NCBI GenBank assembly: GCA_028565715.1
Contig: JAOXYC010248679.1
Location: forward strand, 1 to 10,219
Reading direction: 5' to 3'
Origin: Phoronis pallida
Taxonomy: Eukaryota; Phoronida; Phoronidae
Length of the DNA stretch: 10,219 nt
In this document: positions 1-6,814 of the stretch, in pieces
Layout of the letters: the number at the start of each line of letters is the position of its first letter
Position numbering within the stretch: position 1 is the first letter of the stretch
Position numbers and translations under genes: made by a program
The notes under the pieces: model-generated
Told to the model about the DNA's origin: nothing
Seen by the model: only the letters and a program-made list of their open reading frames with translations
The model's database searches: none

Positions 1-310
1 AGGATCTGGGATCAAAATTCAAATCAACTAGAAATTGTGTGTACGAGTCCTTTGATGAATATAATTAACCTGCATTTCAGTAAAAAAATTCAAAAAAAAT
101 TGGTAAAGGGGTAAATGTGAGCTTTTTATCCTAAAATAGTGTAAATTTCAAAAACCTTGTCGGGCGACAAGGTTTTTTGATACAAAGATCTCAAATTTAC
201 CCCTTTACCGAATTTTTTGACTATGATGCAGGTATATTATTAAATTATATTCATCAAAGGACTCATACAGACAAAATTTCTAGTTGATTTGAATTTTGAT
301 CCCAGATCCT
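1..310. repeat. Long foldback (inverted-repeat) element
   Basis: The two halves of this segment are near-complete reverse complements. Bases 1-10 (AGGATCTGGG) match the complement of 301-310, and the match runs inward, including GTAAAGGGGTAAAT around 104-117 and its complement around 194-207. It ends in a perfect hairpin at 151-176, with 12-bp arms and a GG centre. The arms differ by scattered substitutions and short indels. This is the structure of a foldback element or a long-TIR MITE. No transposase is encoded. The left end coincides with the window edge, so a target-site duplication cannot be tested. It lies upstream of the first visible OTUD3-like exon, probably in an intron. Confidence 0.85.
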
Positions 311-561
311 CACCAACGAGGAGACAGTATCTTTAAATTAAGCAGCATGCTAATAATATTTTCCTTGGTAAACTGTGCACATAATAAATTGTCAAAAAAA
401 ATTTATTTTGTGTTTGGTCTTGTTTTTAAAACTTGTTGAAAACTTTGGAGTTGAATAGTTTTGGTAAACGTTTGTTTGAATACATTTTTATTAGCATCCT
501 TAGATTAAATTGACTGTTTTTATTTGCTCTTACTAAACTCATTATTCTATAAATAATAATT

Positions 562-694
562 TCATGAAAATAGGAGACCCGGGTTCGATTCCCGGTCGGG
601 TTCTGAATTTTTCTGTCTTTTCAAAATTTATCATTATTCTATAAATATTGAAAAGACAGAAAAATTCGAAACAGATCTGTCTTTTCAATATTTA
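562..694 (+). repeat. 5'-truncated tRNA-derived SINE with inverted tail copies
   Basis: Bases 582-592 are a perfect RNA polymerase III B box (GGTTCGATTCC) inside a T-arm with CCGGG/CCCGG stem (581-595). The tail that follows (CTGAATTTTTCTGTCTTTTC) is shared with the fuller copy near 2195-2335. The tRNA 5' half is missing and similarity starts at TCATGAAAATAGG. Beyond the tail, an 18-bp motif beginning CTGTCTTTTCAA occurs three times in alternating orientation: 613-630 (+), 642-659 (-) and 677-694 (+). The arrangement suggests a nested or rearranged insertion that can fold strongly. It ends about 50 bases before a splice acceptor. Confidence 0.75.
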
Positions 695-744
695 ACACTT
701 TCGGCCAGTAAAAGCATACATTTATTTGTATCATTATTTTATAG

Positions 745-864
745 ATTCATGGCACAGACAAACCTTGTCGAGAGTTACACATAACATACCACAATGGTGA
801 ACATTATTCAAGTGTAAGGAAGCAGGGCGATAACACAGAATCACCGGCTACTATTAAACTTAAG
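745..864 (+). CDS. OTUD3: OTUD3-like exon: end of OTU domain, catalytic His
   Basis: The acceptor is TTTTATAG ending at 744 and the donor is AAG|GTATGT at 864/865. It has 40 codons, read in phase 0. The peptide begins IHGTDKPCRELHITYHNGEH. The His codon at 802-804 within GEHYSSVR is the expected catalytic histidine of the OTU fold. The stretch NTESPAT shortly before the exon end marks the close of the domain. The preceding exon is not in the window. Confidence 0.85.
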
Positions 865-3599
865 GTATGTTACCTTTCCACTCTTTAGAAAAAAACTTTT
901 TCGGCTTTGATTATTCAGCAAAAAAGATGCATATTGTTGAATAACATTATAGGTTTTACTGCATTATGATGAATTGGAGTCAATTACTGGAACTAGTTTA
1001 TTACTGAAGTTACGTGAGTAATAAACCAGTTCTGGCAATTAACTCAAATTCATCATAATATTTTCTGGTTTTGTTGTCTTCAGAAATATATGAAGGTTAA
1101 TAAATCGTGTATATTCGCAGAAAAATAAGAAATTTTGAAAATTAATTTTTCAACCAGGTATCAAGTAAAGATGAGCGAGATTCCTCTACACAGAACGGTT
1201 ATTCTACTTACGGGACAACTCCCATTGATGAAAATGAGATTGACGAAGCCTACTCTGATCCTATTAATGGCATGGCACGGGTGGTACGAGATGTTACAGA
1301 TGTCGAGAGACACATTATGAATGCAACAGGCTGTAATGTGAGTTGACGTGATGAGTTTTTGAAATTTCACTTACCAATGTGCAGTAATTCATTAAAATCA
1401 CGAGCTCTGTATCCGTTTATTAATTTATTCTCAATCTTCTCGTATCGTCTAAAATATGATCGTTCATGTACATCCAGTTAAAAAGGTAAAAATCCTATTG
1501 AGATCATATAACAGTAAAACAGCAATATTTTCGAGATTCAACATATCTCATTGTCGGCCTAGTCATCATTAAAATGGCTACAGCTCGTGATTTTAATGAA
1601 TTTTGCTTACAAGAGGATACAGTGCCAAACTACACGAAATGTGCAATAAGAAAACACAATTTGAATGTCACATTTTGAATAAGTTCAGATAAAATAATGT
1701 GACAACTGTGCGATAATCACTGATCTGATTTGCTGAATGAATTTTTGAGGAAAGGGTTTTTATGCACCCACCACACTACATAAATTGGTGCATTGTTTTA
1801 AGATGGATAAAGATAAGAAGTTTTAATTAATTTGGAAAGACGGAAAATTTCGGAACTGAACTTGGAATCAAACCCAAGTCTCCCTGATTGCTGGTTAGAA
1901 GCTCTACAAACTGAGCTATACAGCCCGCACTATTTTCTGTGCAAATCTTAACGCATAGTAGCTCTATACATTATAATTTTTATTTAGATATTTTATTTAT
2001 TTTTCCCGCAGGATTCAACACTTATTCAAGAGTCATTACAGGATCACTTCTTCAATGTCGATCTCACAATAGAATTCATTCTACAACTCCAAGTCAAAAG
2101 CAGTTACTCTAGTAAGTGATAAATTTGATTTTGAATTAAATGGAAAGCTTTTAAGCTTTACATTTAATTAAAATTCACAAGGTTATTATTCATAAATTAT
2201 GAAAAGACAGAAAAATTCAGATCCCGACCGGGAATCGAACCCGGGTCTCCTATTTTCATGATAGTTGTGCTTAAACCTCTACACCACCGGGGTCCTAGTA
2301 ATCTCTGTGCTAATTTTAACGCTATAAGCCAGTATATGTATTACCCCATGAGTGGCGCTGTGATAGGCCTTTTCACATTTCATTATTTATATTATATAGT
2401 GTCGTTTTACTCAATCTGCTTAGTCATTTCTATAAAAAATTTATACGAGTATGGTATTAGTCTAAGAAATCATTTCTTAGCGCAACTATGAATTCCAATT
2501 TTGATTAACAACACAGCTGCATTCAGTTTAAGAGATTTTGTTGGGTGTTCTCGTATATGCGGAAAATTCCAACTTGAGGTTCTTTGTTCAGAGTTACTCA
2601 CCAGTTCAAGTATGAATATTTTTGATGAACTTCCACAATTCTCTTTCAAGTACAATTAGAATGAGGCATGCAGGAAATGCAAACAAGTGACAGACCTGAG
2701 AAGGATATGTTTTGAATTGAAATAATTGTGTAAATTGGTTTGAATTGATTTTCTTTGATGATTTATTTTATCCAAAAAGTTAAAAATGATTTAAATATTT
2801 CACAAATTATTTTTCAGACAAGTCTTCCCCATCATCCAGTGTTCATGAAACCTCATCTTTATCATCACATCAAACCAACGACAGCGGTATATGGTCGGAT
2901 AACGGCACAGGGTCAAGGTTATTCTGTCGTCAAGACAGCCTCACTTCAGAGATGGGTCAACACAAGTCGAGTCGAAGTAGCATCAGTTCCGGTTACGATT
3001 CCTGCAATGGTGCTAAACCAAAATGTCCACCTGTAAGAGACCCTTTATTGTTTCTTTAGATTATTGGCAATCACAGATTTCAAGCAAAAGATATGGAAAA
3101 TGTAGTCTGTTATTATTTCTGCCTTGACATGGGAATCAAACCCATGTTGGCCTGCAGGCTAGGCAAGTACCTTTGGCAAGAACAACAAAATTGTCATACT
3201 AAGGGTATTACTGAGGTGGAACCCATTCCTAAGAATATTGTTAAACGCCGGTATACGTTAGTAATAAAGGGTTATAAAAATATGAATTTGAATTCACAAA
3301 ATTATTCTTTACAAAGTGAACATTCAAAAAGTGACTCTGTATTTGATTCTTGCAATCACGAGAGTAAAAAAAGTCATTTGTGAAATCAACAACAGCCAGC
3401 TTATCAACAATATTATTCATTTTTGCAGCCTCAACAGTTATTAACAAACAAGAAAAGAAAAGAGCAAGCAAAAAAAGAAAAGAAAAAGCGGGCAGAAGAA
3501 CGGCATCGACAGAAATTTTCCACCACCTGTGCCTCACCTAACGAGAGTGACGAGGATACCGTGATAATTACGAGGGATATGGGGATGCTAAAAGTGTAG
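745..3599 (+). CDS. OTUD3: OTUD3-like OTU deubiquitinase, C-terminal part (5 exons)
   Basis: The join is 745-864, 1158-1337, 2012-2111, 2818-3032, 3429-3599. It totals 786 bases: 261 residues and a TAG stop. All four introns are GT-AG with phases 0, 0, 1, 0, and the frame is continuous. OTUD3 is a cysteine protease that removes ubiquitin from proteins. Visible here are the end of the OTU domain with the catalytic His (residue 20 of the visible part, in NGEHYSSVR), a UBA-like domain (about residues 86-128, containing MNATGCNDS), a Ser-rich linker (about 130-200) and a basic helix (about 212-235, containing EKKKRAEERHRQKF). The order and the motifs IHGTDK, RELHI and EERHR match my memory of vertebrate OTUD3. 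The catalytic Cys exon lies upstream. Assignment to OTUD3, not another OTU family member, rests on the UBA-like segment plus the basic tail. The linker and the last 20 residues are not recognisably conserved. Confidence 0.85.
963..1059. repeat. 97-nt near-perfect hairpin in an OTUD3-like intron
   Basis: The left arm 963-1004 and right arm 1018-1059 are reverse complements at about 36 of 42 positions, and most differences are transitions. A further T-A pair closes the stem around the loop at 1006-1016. It lies wholly in the 293-base intron 865-1157, so it would be transcribed with the gene. It could be a tiny palindromic MITE or a structured RNA hairpin. No target-site duplication is clear. 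Confidence 0.75.
1158..1337 (+). CDS. OTUD3: OTUD3-like exon: linker and start of UBA-like domain
   Basis: The acceptor is TTTTTCAACCAG ending at 1157 and the donor is AAT|GTGAGT at 1337/1338. It has 60 codons in phase 0 at both ends. The peptide has a Ser/Thr- and acid-rich linker (VSSKDERDSSTQNGYSTYG...) and then VTDVERHIMNATGCN, which starts the UBA-like helix bundle completed by the next exon. Confidence 0.83.
1387..1601. mobile_element. Terminal-inverted-repeat element (MITE-like)
   Basis: Bases 1387-1406 and 1582-1601 are perfect 20-bp inverted repeats (ATTCATTAAAATCACGAGCT and its complement). Weaker matching continues about 15 bp inward. The 215-bp unit has no coding capacity and sits in the intron between the exons at 1158-1337 and 2012-2111. 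No convincing target-site duplication is visible, so the superfamily is undetermined. A non-mobile chance inverted repeat is unlikely at this length. Confidence 0.65.
1822..1965 (-). repeat. tRNA-derived SINE, minus orientation
   Basis: On the minus strand there is a tRNA-like head with a D-arm TAGCTCAGTTTGTAGAGC (a near-consensus A box) and a B box GGTTTGATTCC at 1864-1874. The 3' tail is CCGAAATTTTCCGTCTTTCC. A 5' leader (GCGTTAAGATTTGCACAGA) precedes the head. The leader and the tail are both similar to those of the element at 2195-2335, but the tRNA heads differ. The acceptor stem is broken and no intact cloverleaf is present, so this is a SINE and not a tRNA gene. It lies in an OTUD3-like intron. 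Confidence 0.75.
2012..2111 (+). CDS. OTUD3: OTUD3-like exon: rest of UBA-like domain
   Basis: The acceptor is TTTTTCCCGCAG ending at 2011 and the donor is TCTA|GTAAGT at 2111/2112. It has 33 codons plus one base, so the exit is phase 1. The peptide DSTLIQESLQDHFFNVDLTI... has the spacing of hydrophobics seen in UBA helices 2 and 3 (LIQESL, VDLTIEFIL). The split codon completes as AAC (Asn) with the next exon, which independently supports the junction. Confidence 0.84.
2195..2335 (-). repeat. tRNA-derived SINE, fullest copy, minus orientation
   Basis: Minus-strand reading gives a leader (GCGTTAAAATTAGCACAGAG), then a tRNA-like head with D-arm GTGTAGAGGTTTAAGCAC, a 4-bp anticodon stem CTAT/ATAG, and a T-arm with a perfect B box GGTTCGATTCC (2231-2241). 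The tail is CTGAATTTTTCTGTCTTTTC. The acceptor stem (ACCCCGG against TCGGGAT) has one mismatch. The anticodon loop lacks the universal U33, so a functional tRNA is unlikely. It is the parent type of the truncated copy at 562-694. Confidence 0.8.
2818..3032 (+). CDS. OTUD3: OTUD3-like exon: Ser-rich linker
   Basis: The acceptor is TTTTTCAG ending at 2817 and the donor is CCT|GTAAGA at 3032/3033. Two bases complete a split Asn codon, then 71 codons follow, exiting in phase 0. The peptide is rich in Ser, Asp and Asn (KSSPSSSVHETSSLSS..., SSRSSISSGYDS), as expected of a disordered linker. It contains DSGIWS (2880-2897), which fits the DSG-phi-x-S form of a beta-TrCP phosphodegron. A second reading frame is also open across the exon, but only this frame joins both neighbours. 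Confidence 0.78.
3055..3200 (-). repeat. tRNA-derived SINE or tRNA-like relic, minus orientation
   Basis: On the minus strand a perfect T-arm (ATGGG/CCCAT with loop TTTGATT) carries B box GGTTTGATTCC at 3132-3142. It is preceded by an anticodon-like stem GCCT/AGGC and an A-box-like TTGCCAAAGGTACTTGCC. The tail seen at 1822 and 2195 is not recognisable, so it may be a different SINE family. It lies in the intron 3033-3428. Outer limits are approximate. Confidence 0.55.
3429..3599 (+). CDS. OTUD3: OTUD3-like terminal exon: basic helix and stop
   Basis: The acceptor is TTTTTGCAG ending at 3428. It has 57 codons in phase 0 including TAG at 3597-3599. The peptide begins PQQLLTNKKRKEQAKKEKKK, continues RAEERHRQKF, then gives an acidic tail (NESDEDTVIITRD) and ends GMLKV. 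A Lys/Arg/Glu-rich helix of this kind near the C-terminus is a feature of OTUD3. Confidence 0.82.
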   Translation, partial: PQQLLTNKKRKEQAKKEKKKRAEERHRQKFSTTCASPNESDEDTVIITRDMGMLKV

Positions 3600-4190
3600 C
3601 TGTAAACTCGGTGAACAGACAATTAAAGAAATATGTGCAATTGACTTTTTCTTTCTGCCATTTCATTCTAGTACCGTAATCTCACGGATTTATTCCCTGG
3701 GCGGTTATATTTGGAAACTTTACGTCGGTTATTTGATAGGAGTTGGCATGAAATATGCTCAAAATGTCAGTTATGTAGGATACTTGAGTCCTATAGAGTG
3801 GATTTATTCACTTAAATTTATTTAATATTAAATTATCATCAATGTACCATTTTTAACTGGAATCTATTTCAAGTGTATAAACATGTTTTAAAATTATTTG
3901 TTTTTTGTCATGGAAATTTTAAAACAACTGCCATCTTTGACTGTAGTTTCATGTCACCTCAGAGTCAGACGATAAAAAAATCTCTTACATTTTATTAAAA
4001 AATATGCTATATGTATTTCCTGAATATTGCAAGTTGGAGAGAGGAAAAACACAAACATTAGCAAATACCGGATTCTAGGAGTTATGTCAAAGGTTCAGTG
4101 GAATTACAGAAAATATTTGTAAAGTATTGAAAACTTATCGCGCATTGCTGGTTAATGTGGTCATGAATACGAGGTAGAAATGTTACTTAA

Positions 4191-4196
4191 AATAAA
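4191..4196 (+). terminator. Candidate poly(A) signal AATAAA
   Basis: This is a canonical hexamer about 590 bases past the OTUD3-like stop. A G/T-rich stretch (GTTGAGTTTTGAATGTTG) follows about 35 bases later, which is a reasonable downstream element. Later hexamers at 4607 and 5295 are alternatives. Confidence 0.4.
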
Positions 4197-4280
4197 CAAA
4201 TTATTGAATACTTATCGCAGGGTCATGGTTGAGTTTTGAATGTTGTTCTTGTTGAAAATCTAACGGCAAATGTAATGAAA

Positions 4281-4349
4281 ATGTTGAATGTTGGAAATCA
4301 ACTTTTAGGTCCTCAGTTCTTTTCGAAAGTTGATTTTCATATTCAATAT
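4281..4349. repeat. Imperfect hairpin
   Basis: The left arm at about 4281-4307 and right arm at about 4324-4349 are inverted copies around the perfect core AAATCAACTTT (4295-4305). There is one bulge and a few mismatches, with a loop of about 17 bases. It lies in the possible 3' UTR. No function is assignable. Confidence 0.5.
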
Positions 4350-4891
4350 TTTACTTTGATTATTCATTATCACCAACATATTGGTTAAGTTCTGGAAACG
4401 TCTTAAGGTATTGTATGCTTTCCTAGCCCCCCTGGTGTTATTTATGTGTGCATTTGCTAGCGCACGAGCTCGCATACTTTAGCTCTTGCTGATAACCGAA
4501 GCACCAAAGTGTGATCATTGCTACAAGCTGTCCTCCGCGCAACAAAGTGCTACCATCACATTTTCGCAAGGAACGTATATTGACTCATCATTTTGAAAGT
4601 TTGAATAATAAACAGACAATATCGCAATGTACAAGTAACTGGTTAGAGGTGTCATACATTCTAGTGCCGTTGTTAAGAATATTCTTGGGCCACCAGGGCG
4701 ACCCTATGAGCGCAGTTATAAGCAAGAGATAGGTACGACTCTCGCGTGTTAGCGAATGATATTGTGTGATTATTCCCAATTCATAACGTGGTTTGTGCAT
4801 TTTTGTCACTTTGGTTTACCAAGATTTTCTTGGAATTTGCATGCCATTTACCAAAGGTATAAAACCCCAACTTTGAATCTGTGATATATTT

Positions 4892-4993
4892 TGTACATAA
4901 AGTGTTATAACTTTTGTGAGATGTTTTTATATAAATTATGAGAGACTTGGGACGTCTTTGGGCATCCTAGAGATTTATTTGTGCCTGTAAATA
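4892..4993 (+). promoter_or_regulatory. Two Pumilio response element matches
   Basis: TGTACATA (4892-4899) and TGTAAATA (4986-4993) both fit UGUANAUA, the RNA site of PUF-family repressors. They are 94 bases apart on the transcribed strand of a possible long 3' UTR. A quick scan found no other + strand matches in the window. They matter only if the transcript extends to the 5295 poly(A) signal. Confidence 0.35.
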
Positions 4994-5092
4994 TTGAAGT
5001 GTTTTGAGATGAGTATTTCTTTGTATAAATTGAATTTTTATATGTCAATTCCATCATTTCAAACTGTGTTCCCAATTTTTCAACAATCTATG

Positions 5093-5130
5093 TTGAACTT
5101 TAAAATCAGTTCAATTTAAAATCAGTTCAA
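5093..5130. repeat. 16-bp tandem duplication with inverted seed
   Basis: TTTAAAATCAGTTCAA occurs twice in tandem (5099-5114, 5115-5130). The preceding TTGAACT (5093-5099) is the inverse of AGTTCAA in each unit, so alternative small stem-loops can form. Confidence 0.7.
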
Positions 5131-5294
5131 TTTGTCATAAAAAGATTTTTTTGTATGTGACCACACTTATCAGTTTGGTATTGTCAAAGTTTAATTTAAA
5201 TCAAAGATATAAAAAAAATGTTTAAAACCTTCTCTTGCCTTGAATTCTAGCATACCTCACTCATTTTTATACTAGATAATTATACTGAAGTTTG

Positions 5295-5300
5295 AATAAA
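5295..5300 (+). terminator. Candidate distal poly(A) signal AATAAA
   Basis: The hexamer lies in TTTGAATAAACTG and is followed 25-35 bases later by ATTGTTTTTATCTT, a T-rich downstream element. It could close a long OTUD3-like 3' UTR of about 1.7 kb. Repeat-derived sequence begins just beyond it. Confidence 0.35.
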
Positions 5301-5359
5301 CTGTATTTCATTGATTACCATTGTTTTTATCTTCCGGATTTGAAAAACCGATGTGAGGC

Positions 5360-5430
5360 TTAATAATTATTAATAATAATGCCCAGTGCTTATATTGCGC
5401 TTTTTTGTTCAGAGGGCTTGAAAATTCTCA
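5360..5430. repeat. AATAATAATGCCCAGTGCTTATAT... dispersed repeat fragment
   Basis: A short TTA/AAT-rich run leads into GCCCAGTGCTTATATTGCGC and a T-run. This type of motif (aataataat followed by agtgcttatat-gcgc) is, from memory, a common dispersed repeat end in marine invertebrate genomes. There is no second copy in this window, so the call rests on recognition only. Confidence 0.35.
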
Positions 5431-5654
5431 ACATCATTACTTACTAGCTTATAGAATTCAGGATTAAGAATATACACCAATCTTAAAAGCAGAATATACA
5501 TTTTCAATGAATCCAGTATATGAAATAGTTGTTTTAGAAAAATCTGCGTTCAGCATTAAACCTACATGTAAATGTATGGCATGCAGTATCTGAGCTGATA
5601 CAATATTTTGGTTACTAAATTCCGGGACTTTCAGACACATTTGATTAAAGATAA

Positions 5655-5955
5655 TTAAAGTTATACATCGCTCGTAACTTGCAAACATGAAATAATCAAC
5701 TATTGCATGATGTATATTGCGTTAGATTATTTGTTCCAAATTGCATCCTTACATTCATCTCAACAAATGAATACCTTCGCTTCTCCCGGAAATTTCTATA
5801 CAGACGGCCAATGTGACTTGATGAAATATCTTGATGCGTCACCAAGATAACCGAGATCAACTGAAAAATAATACGTAGACCATGTTTTCGATAAAGAATG
5901 AAAGTAGTAACACGAGTTGGCAATGAAAAATGATCGACATTGTGTAAAAGAAACG
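5655..5955. mobile_element. TTAA-flanked element, longer degenerate copy
   Basis: The left end TTAAAGTTATACATCGCT (5655-5672) is identical to that of the element at 8778-9012. From about 5834 to 5954 the body again matches that element, with shared blocks AAGATAAC-GAGATCAACTG, AAAGAATGAA-GTAGTAACACGA and GTGTAAAAGAAACG. About 150 bases near the left side have no counterpart in the other copy. The right terminus with its inverted repeat is missing, so this copy is truncated or decayed. Confidence 0.65.
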
Positions 5956-6200
5956 ATAACCATAATTTTCATATCGAAAGTACCAACACCAATTTACTGC
6001 TTCAATCAATAATAGCCCATTTGCAAGTTGTATTCAACATTCTATTTGCTGGAATCAAACTAGCTAGCATGCTAATTTTATGGCATTTCTTATTTGCATT
6101 CTCATCATTTCGTAATTGCACACAAAGCAAAAGGTAGAGCAAATGACACAAACTCACAAATCATCTTTTCGTATTTATTTGAGTGTCCGAGCATTGTTTA
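5956..6200. other. Non-coding AT-rich stretch
   Basis: No exon-like reading frame with splice signals, no inverted repeat and no RNA gene could be supported here. It separates repeat debris from the possible small gene. Confidence 0.5.
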
Positions 6201-6221
6201 GAAGCCGGACAATGCAGTTCA

Positions 6222-6245
6222 TGACATCAGCTAATTATTACGTCA
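6222..6245 (+). promoter_or_regulatory. Paired CRE-like sites
   Basis: TGACATCA (6222-6229) and TTACGTCA (6238-6245) are each one base from the CREB/ATF palindrome TGACGTCA. They lie 56-79 bases upstream of the ATG at 6301. Either could arise by chance. Their pairing next to a possible first exon is why they are listed. Confidence 0.3.
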
Positions 6246-6300
6246 CAACAAAGCATTCCATTACAAATAATCCAGTTGTTCCAAAACCAAGTTGGACAAA

Positions 6301-6750
6301 ATGAGTGCAACACCATTTCAGTTTCGTCTCAAGACTGTGGTAATCCCACTGACCAGTACCGATCTGGAGAAACGCCGACTTGGACAGGAAACCAATAAAC
6401 CAAGTGCCGTTGGTGGTGACAATAGGAGGACGGGCACTAATAACAATTTGGTAAGAAGCAAGAATGATGGAATAAAATCTCCAGAAAAGGGAGATGGAAA
6501 TAATACAAAATGACTGATATGGTTTGAAGAATTATGAATTTGACAGTTATTGTGAATGAAGGAAGGTGGAAAAGAGTGATGGGTTCATCAATTTAGAAAA
6601 AGGAGATATGTTGTGAATGTCTTGAAATATTTTATTGACATTTAAAATACATTTCCTCAGGTATTGGACAAGGAACATTATTATATGATATGTGAAATGT
6701 TCTACTATTACTATGCAGCATTTCAATCTTCATTTTTCAATCACATTTAA
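6301..6750 (+). CDS. Possible small two-exon gene, unrecognised
   Basis: An ATG with A at -3 and an in-frame TAA 33 bases upstream opens a frame with visibly higher GC than its surroundings. The peptide starts MSATPFQFRLKTVVIPLTST and continues DLEKRRLGQE. Model 1 uses the donor TTG|GTAAGA at 6450/6451 and the acceptor TTTCCTCAG ending at 6660. A second exon then adds 29 residues (VLDKEHYYMICEMFYYYYAA...) to a TAA at 6748-6750, for 79 residues in all. Model 2 reads through to TGA at 6511-6513 (70 residues). A poly(A) signal follows at 6792. No signal peptide is evident. The second exon is Tyr/Phe-rich and could be a chance open frame in AT-rich DNA. I do not recognise the family. Confidence 0.38.
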
Positions 6751-6778
6751 TTGCAACATATTATACCAGTTCAACCTA

Positions 6779-6797
6779 TTTATTTTGTTCAAATAAA
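6779..6797. terminator. Back-to-back poly(A) signals on both strands
   Basis: AATAAA reads on the + strand at 6792-6797 and on the minus strand at 6779-6784 (TTTATT on +). The + signal would close the possible gene at 6301-6750. The minus one could be a distal end for the gene ending at 9123. Another minus hexamer is at 6631-6636. Confidence 0.3.
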
Positions 6798-6814
6798 TGG
6801 ACTGAAGCCTTCAC

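Larger units (their letters stand above)
3600..5320 (+). other. OTUD3: Probable 3' UTR and flank of the OTUD3-like gene
   Basis: No supported coding sequence was found here on either strand. The true transcript end is unknown. Canonical AATAAA signals occur at 4191-4196 (followed by a G/T-rich stretch near 4225-4257), 4607-4612 and 5295-5300. The stretch contains a 16-bp direct repeat spaced by 77 bases (4126-4141 and 4203-4218), a hairpin at 4281-4349, Pumilio-type motifs near 4892 and 4986, and a tandem repeat near 5099. Confidence 0.45.

Noticed and set aside
311-560. A missing upstream OTU exon
   Set aside because: I looked for a frame with splice signals and OTU motifs before the acceptor at 744 and found only AT-rich sequence. 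The preceding exon must be outside the window.
1135-1320. 61-codon + strand open frame
   Set aside because: It overlaps the OTUD3-like exon 1158-1337 in another frame and begins upstream of the acceptor.
2211-2296. A genuine tRNA gene on the minus strand
   Set aside because: The acceptor stem has a mismatch, U33 is absent and the sequence carries a SINE leader and tail.
2755-3036. 93-codon + strand open frame over the Ser-rich exon
   Set aside because: It is a different frame from the exon that joins in phase with both neighbours. It starts in the intron and runs through the splice acceptor.
3241-3537. 98-codon minus-strand open frame
   Set aside because: It is antisense to the Lys-rich terminal exon. 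The hydrophobic Phe/Leu run is the complement of AAA/AAG codons.
4424-4700. Inverted match CCCTGGTG / CACCAGGG about 260 bases apart
   Set aside because: Only eight bases match, with no extension and no flanking duplication, so it is likely chance.
5696-6137. 75-codon minus and 65-codon plus open frames
   Set aside because: They lie across the degenerate TTAA-flanked repeat and its flank. No splice signals or protein-like composition support them.
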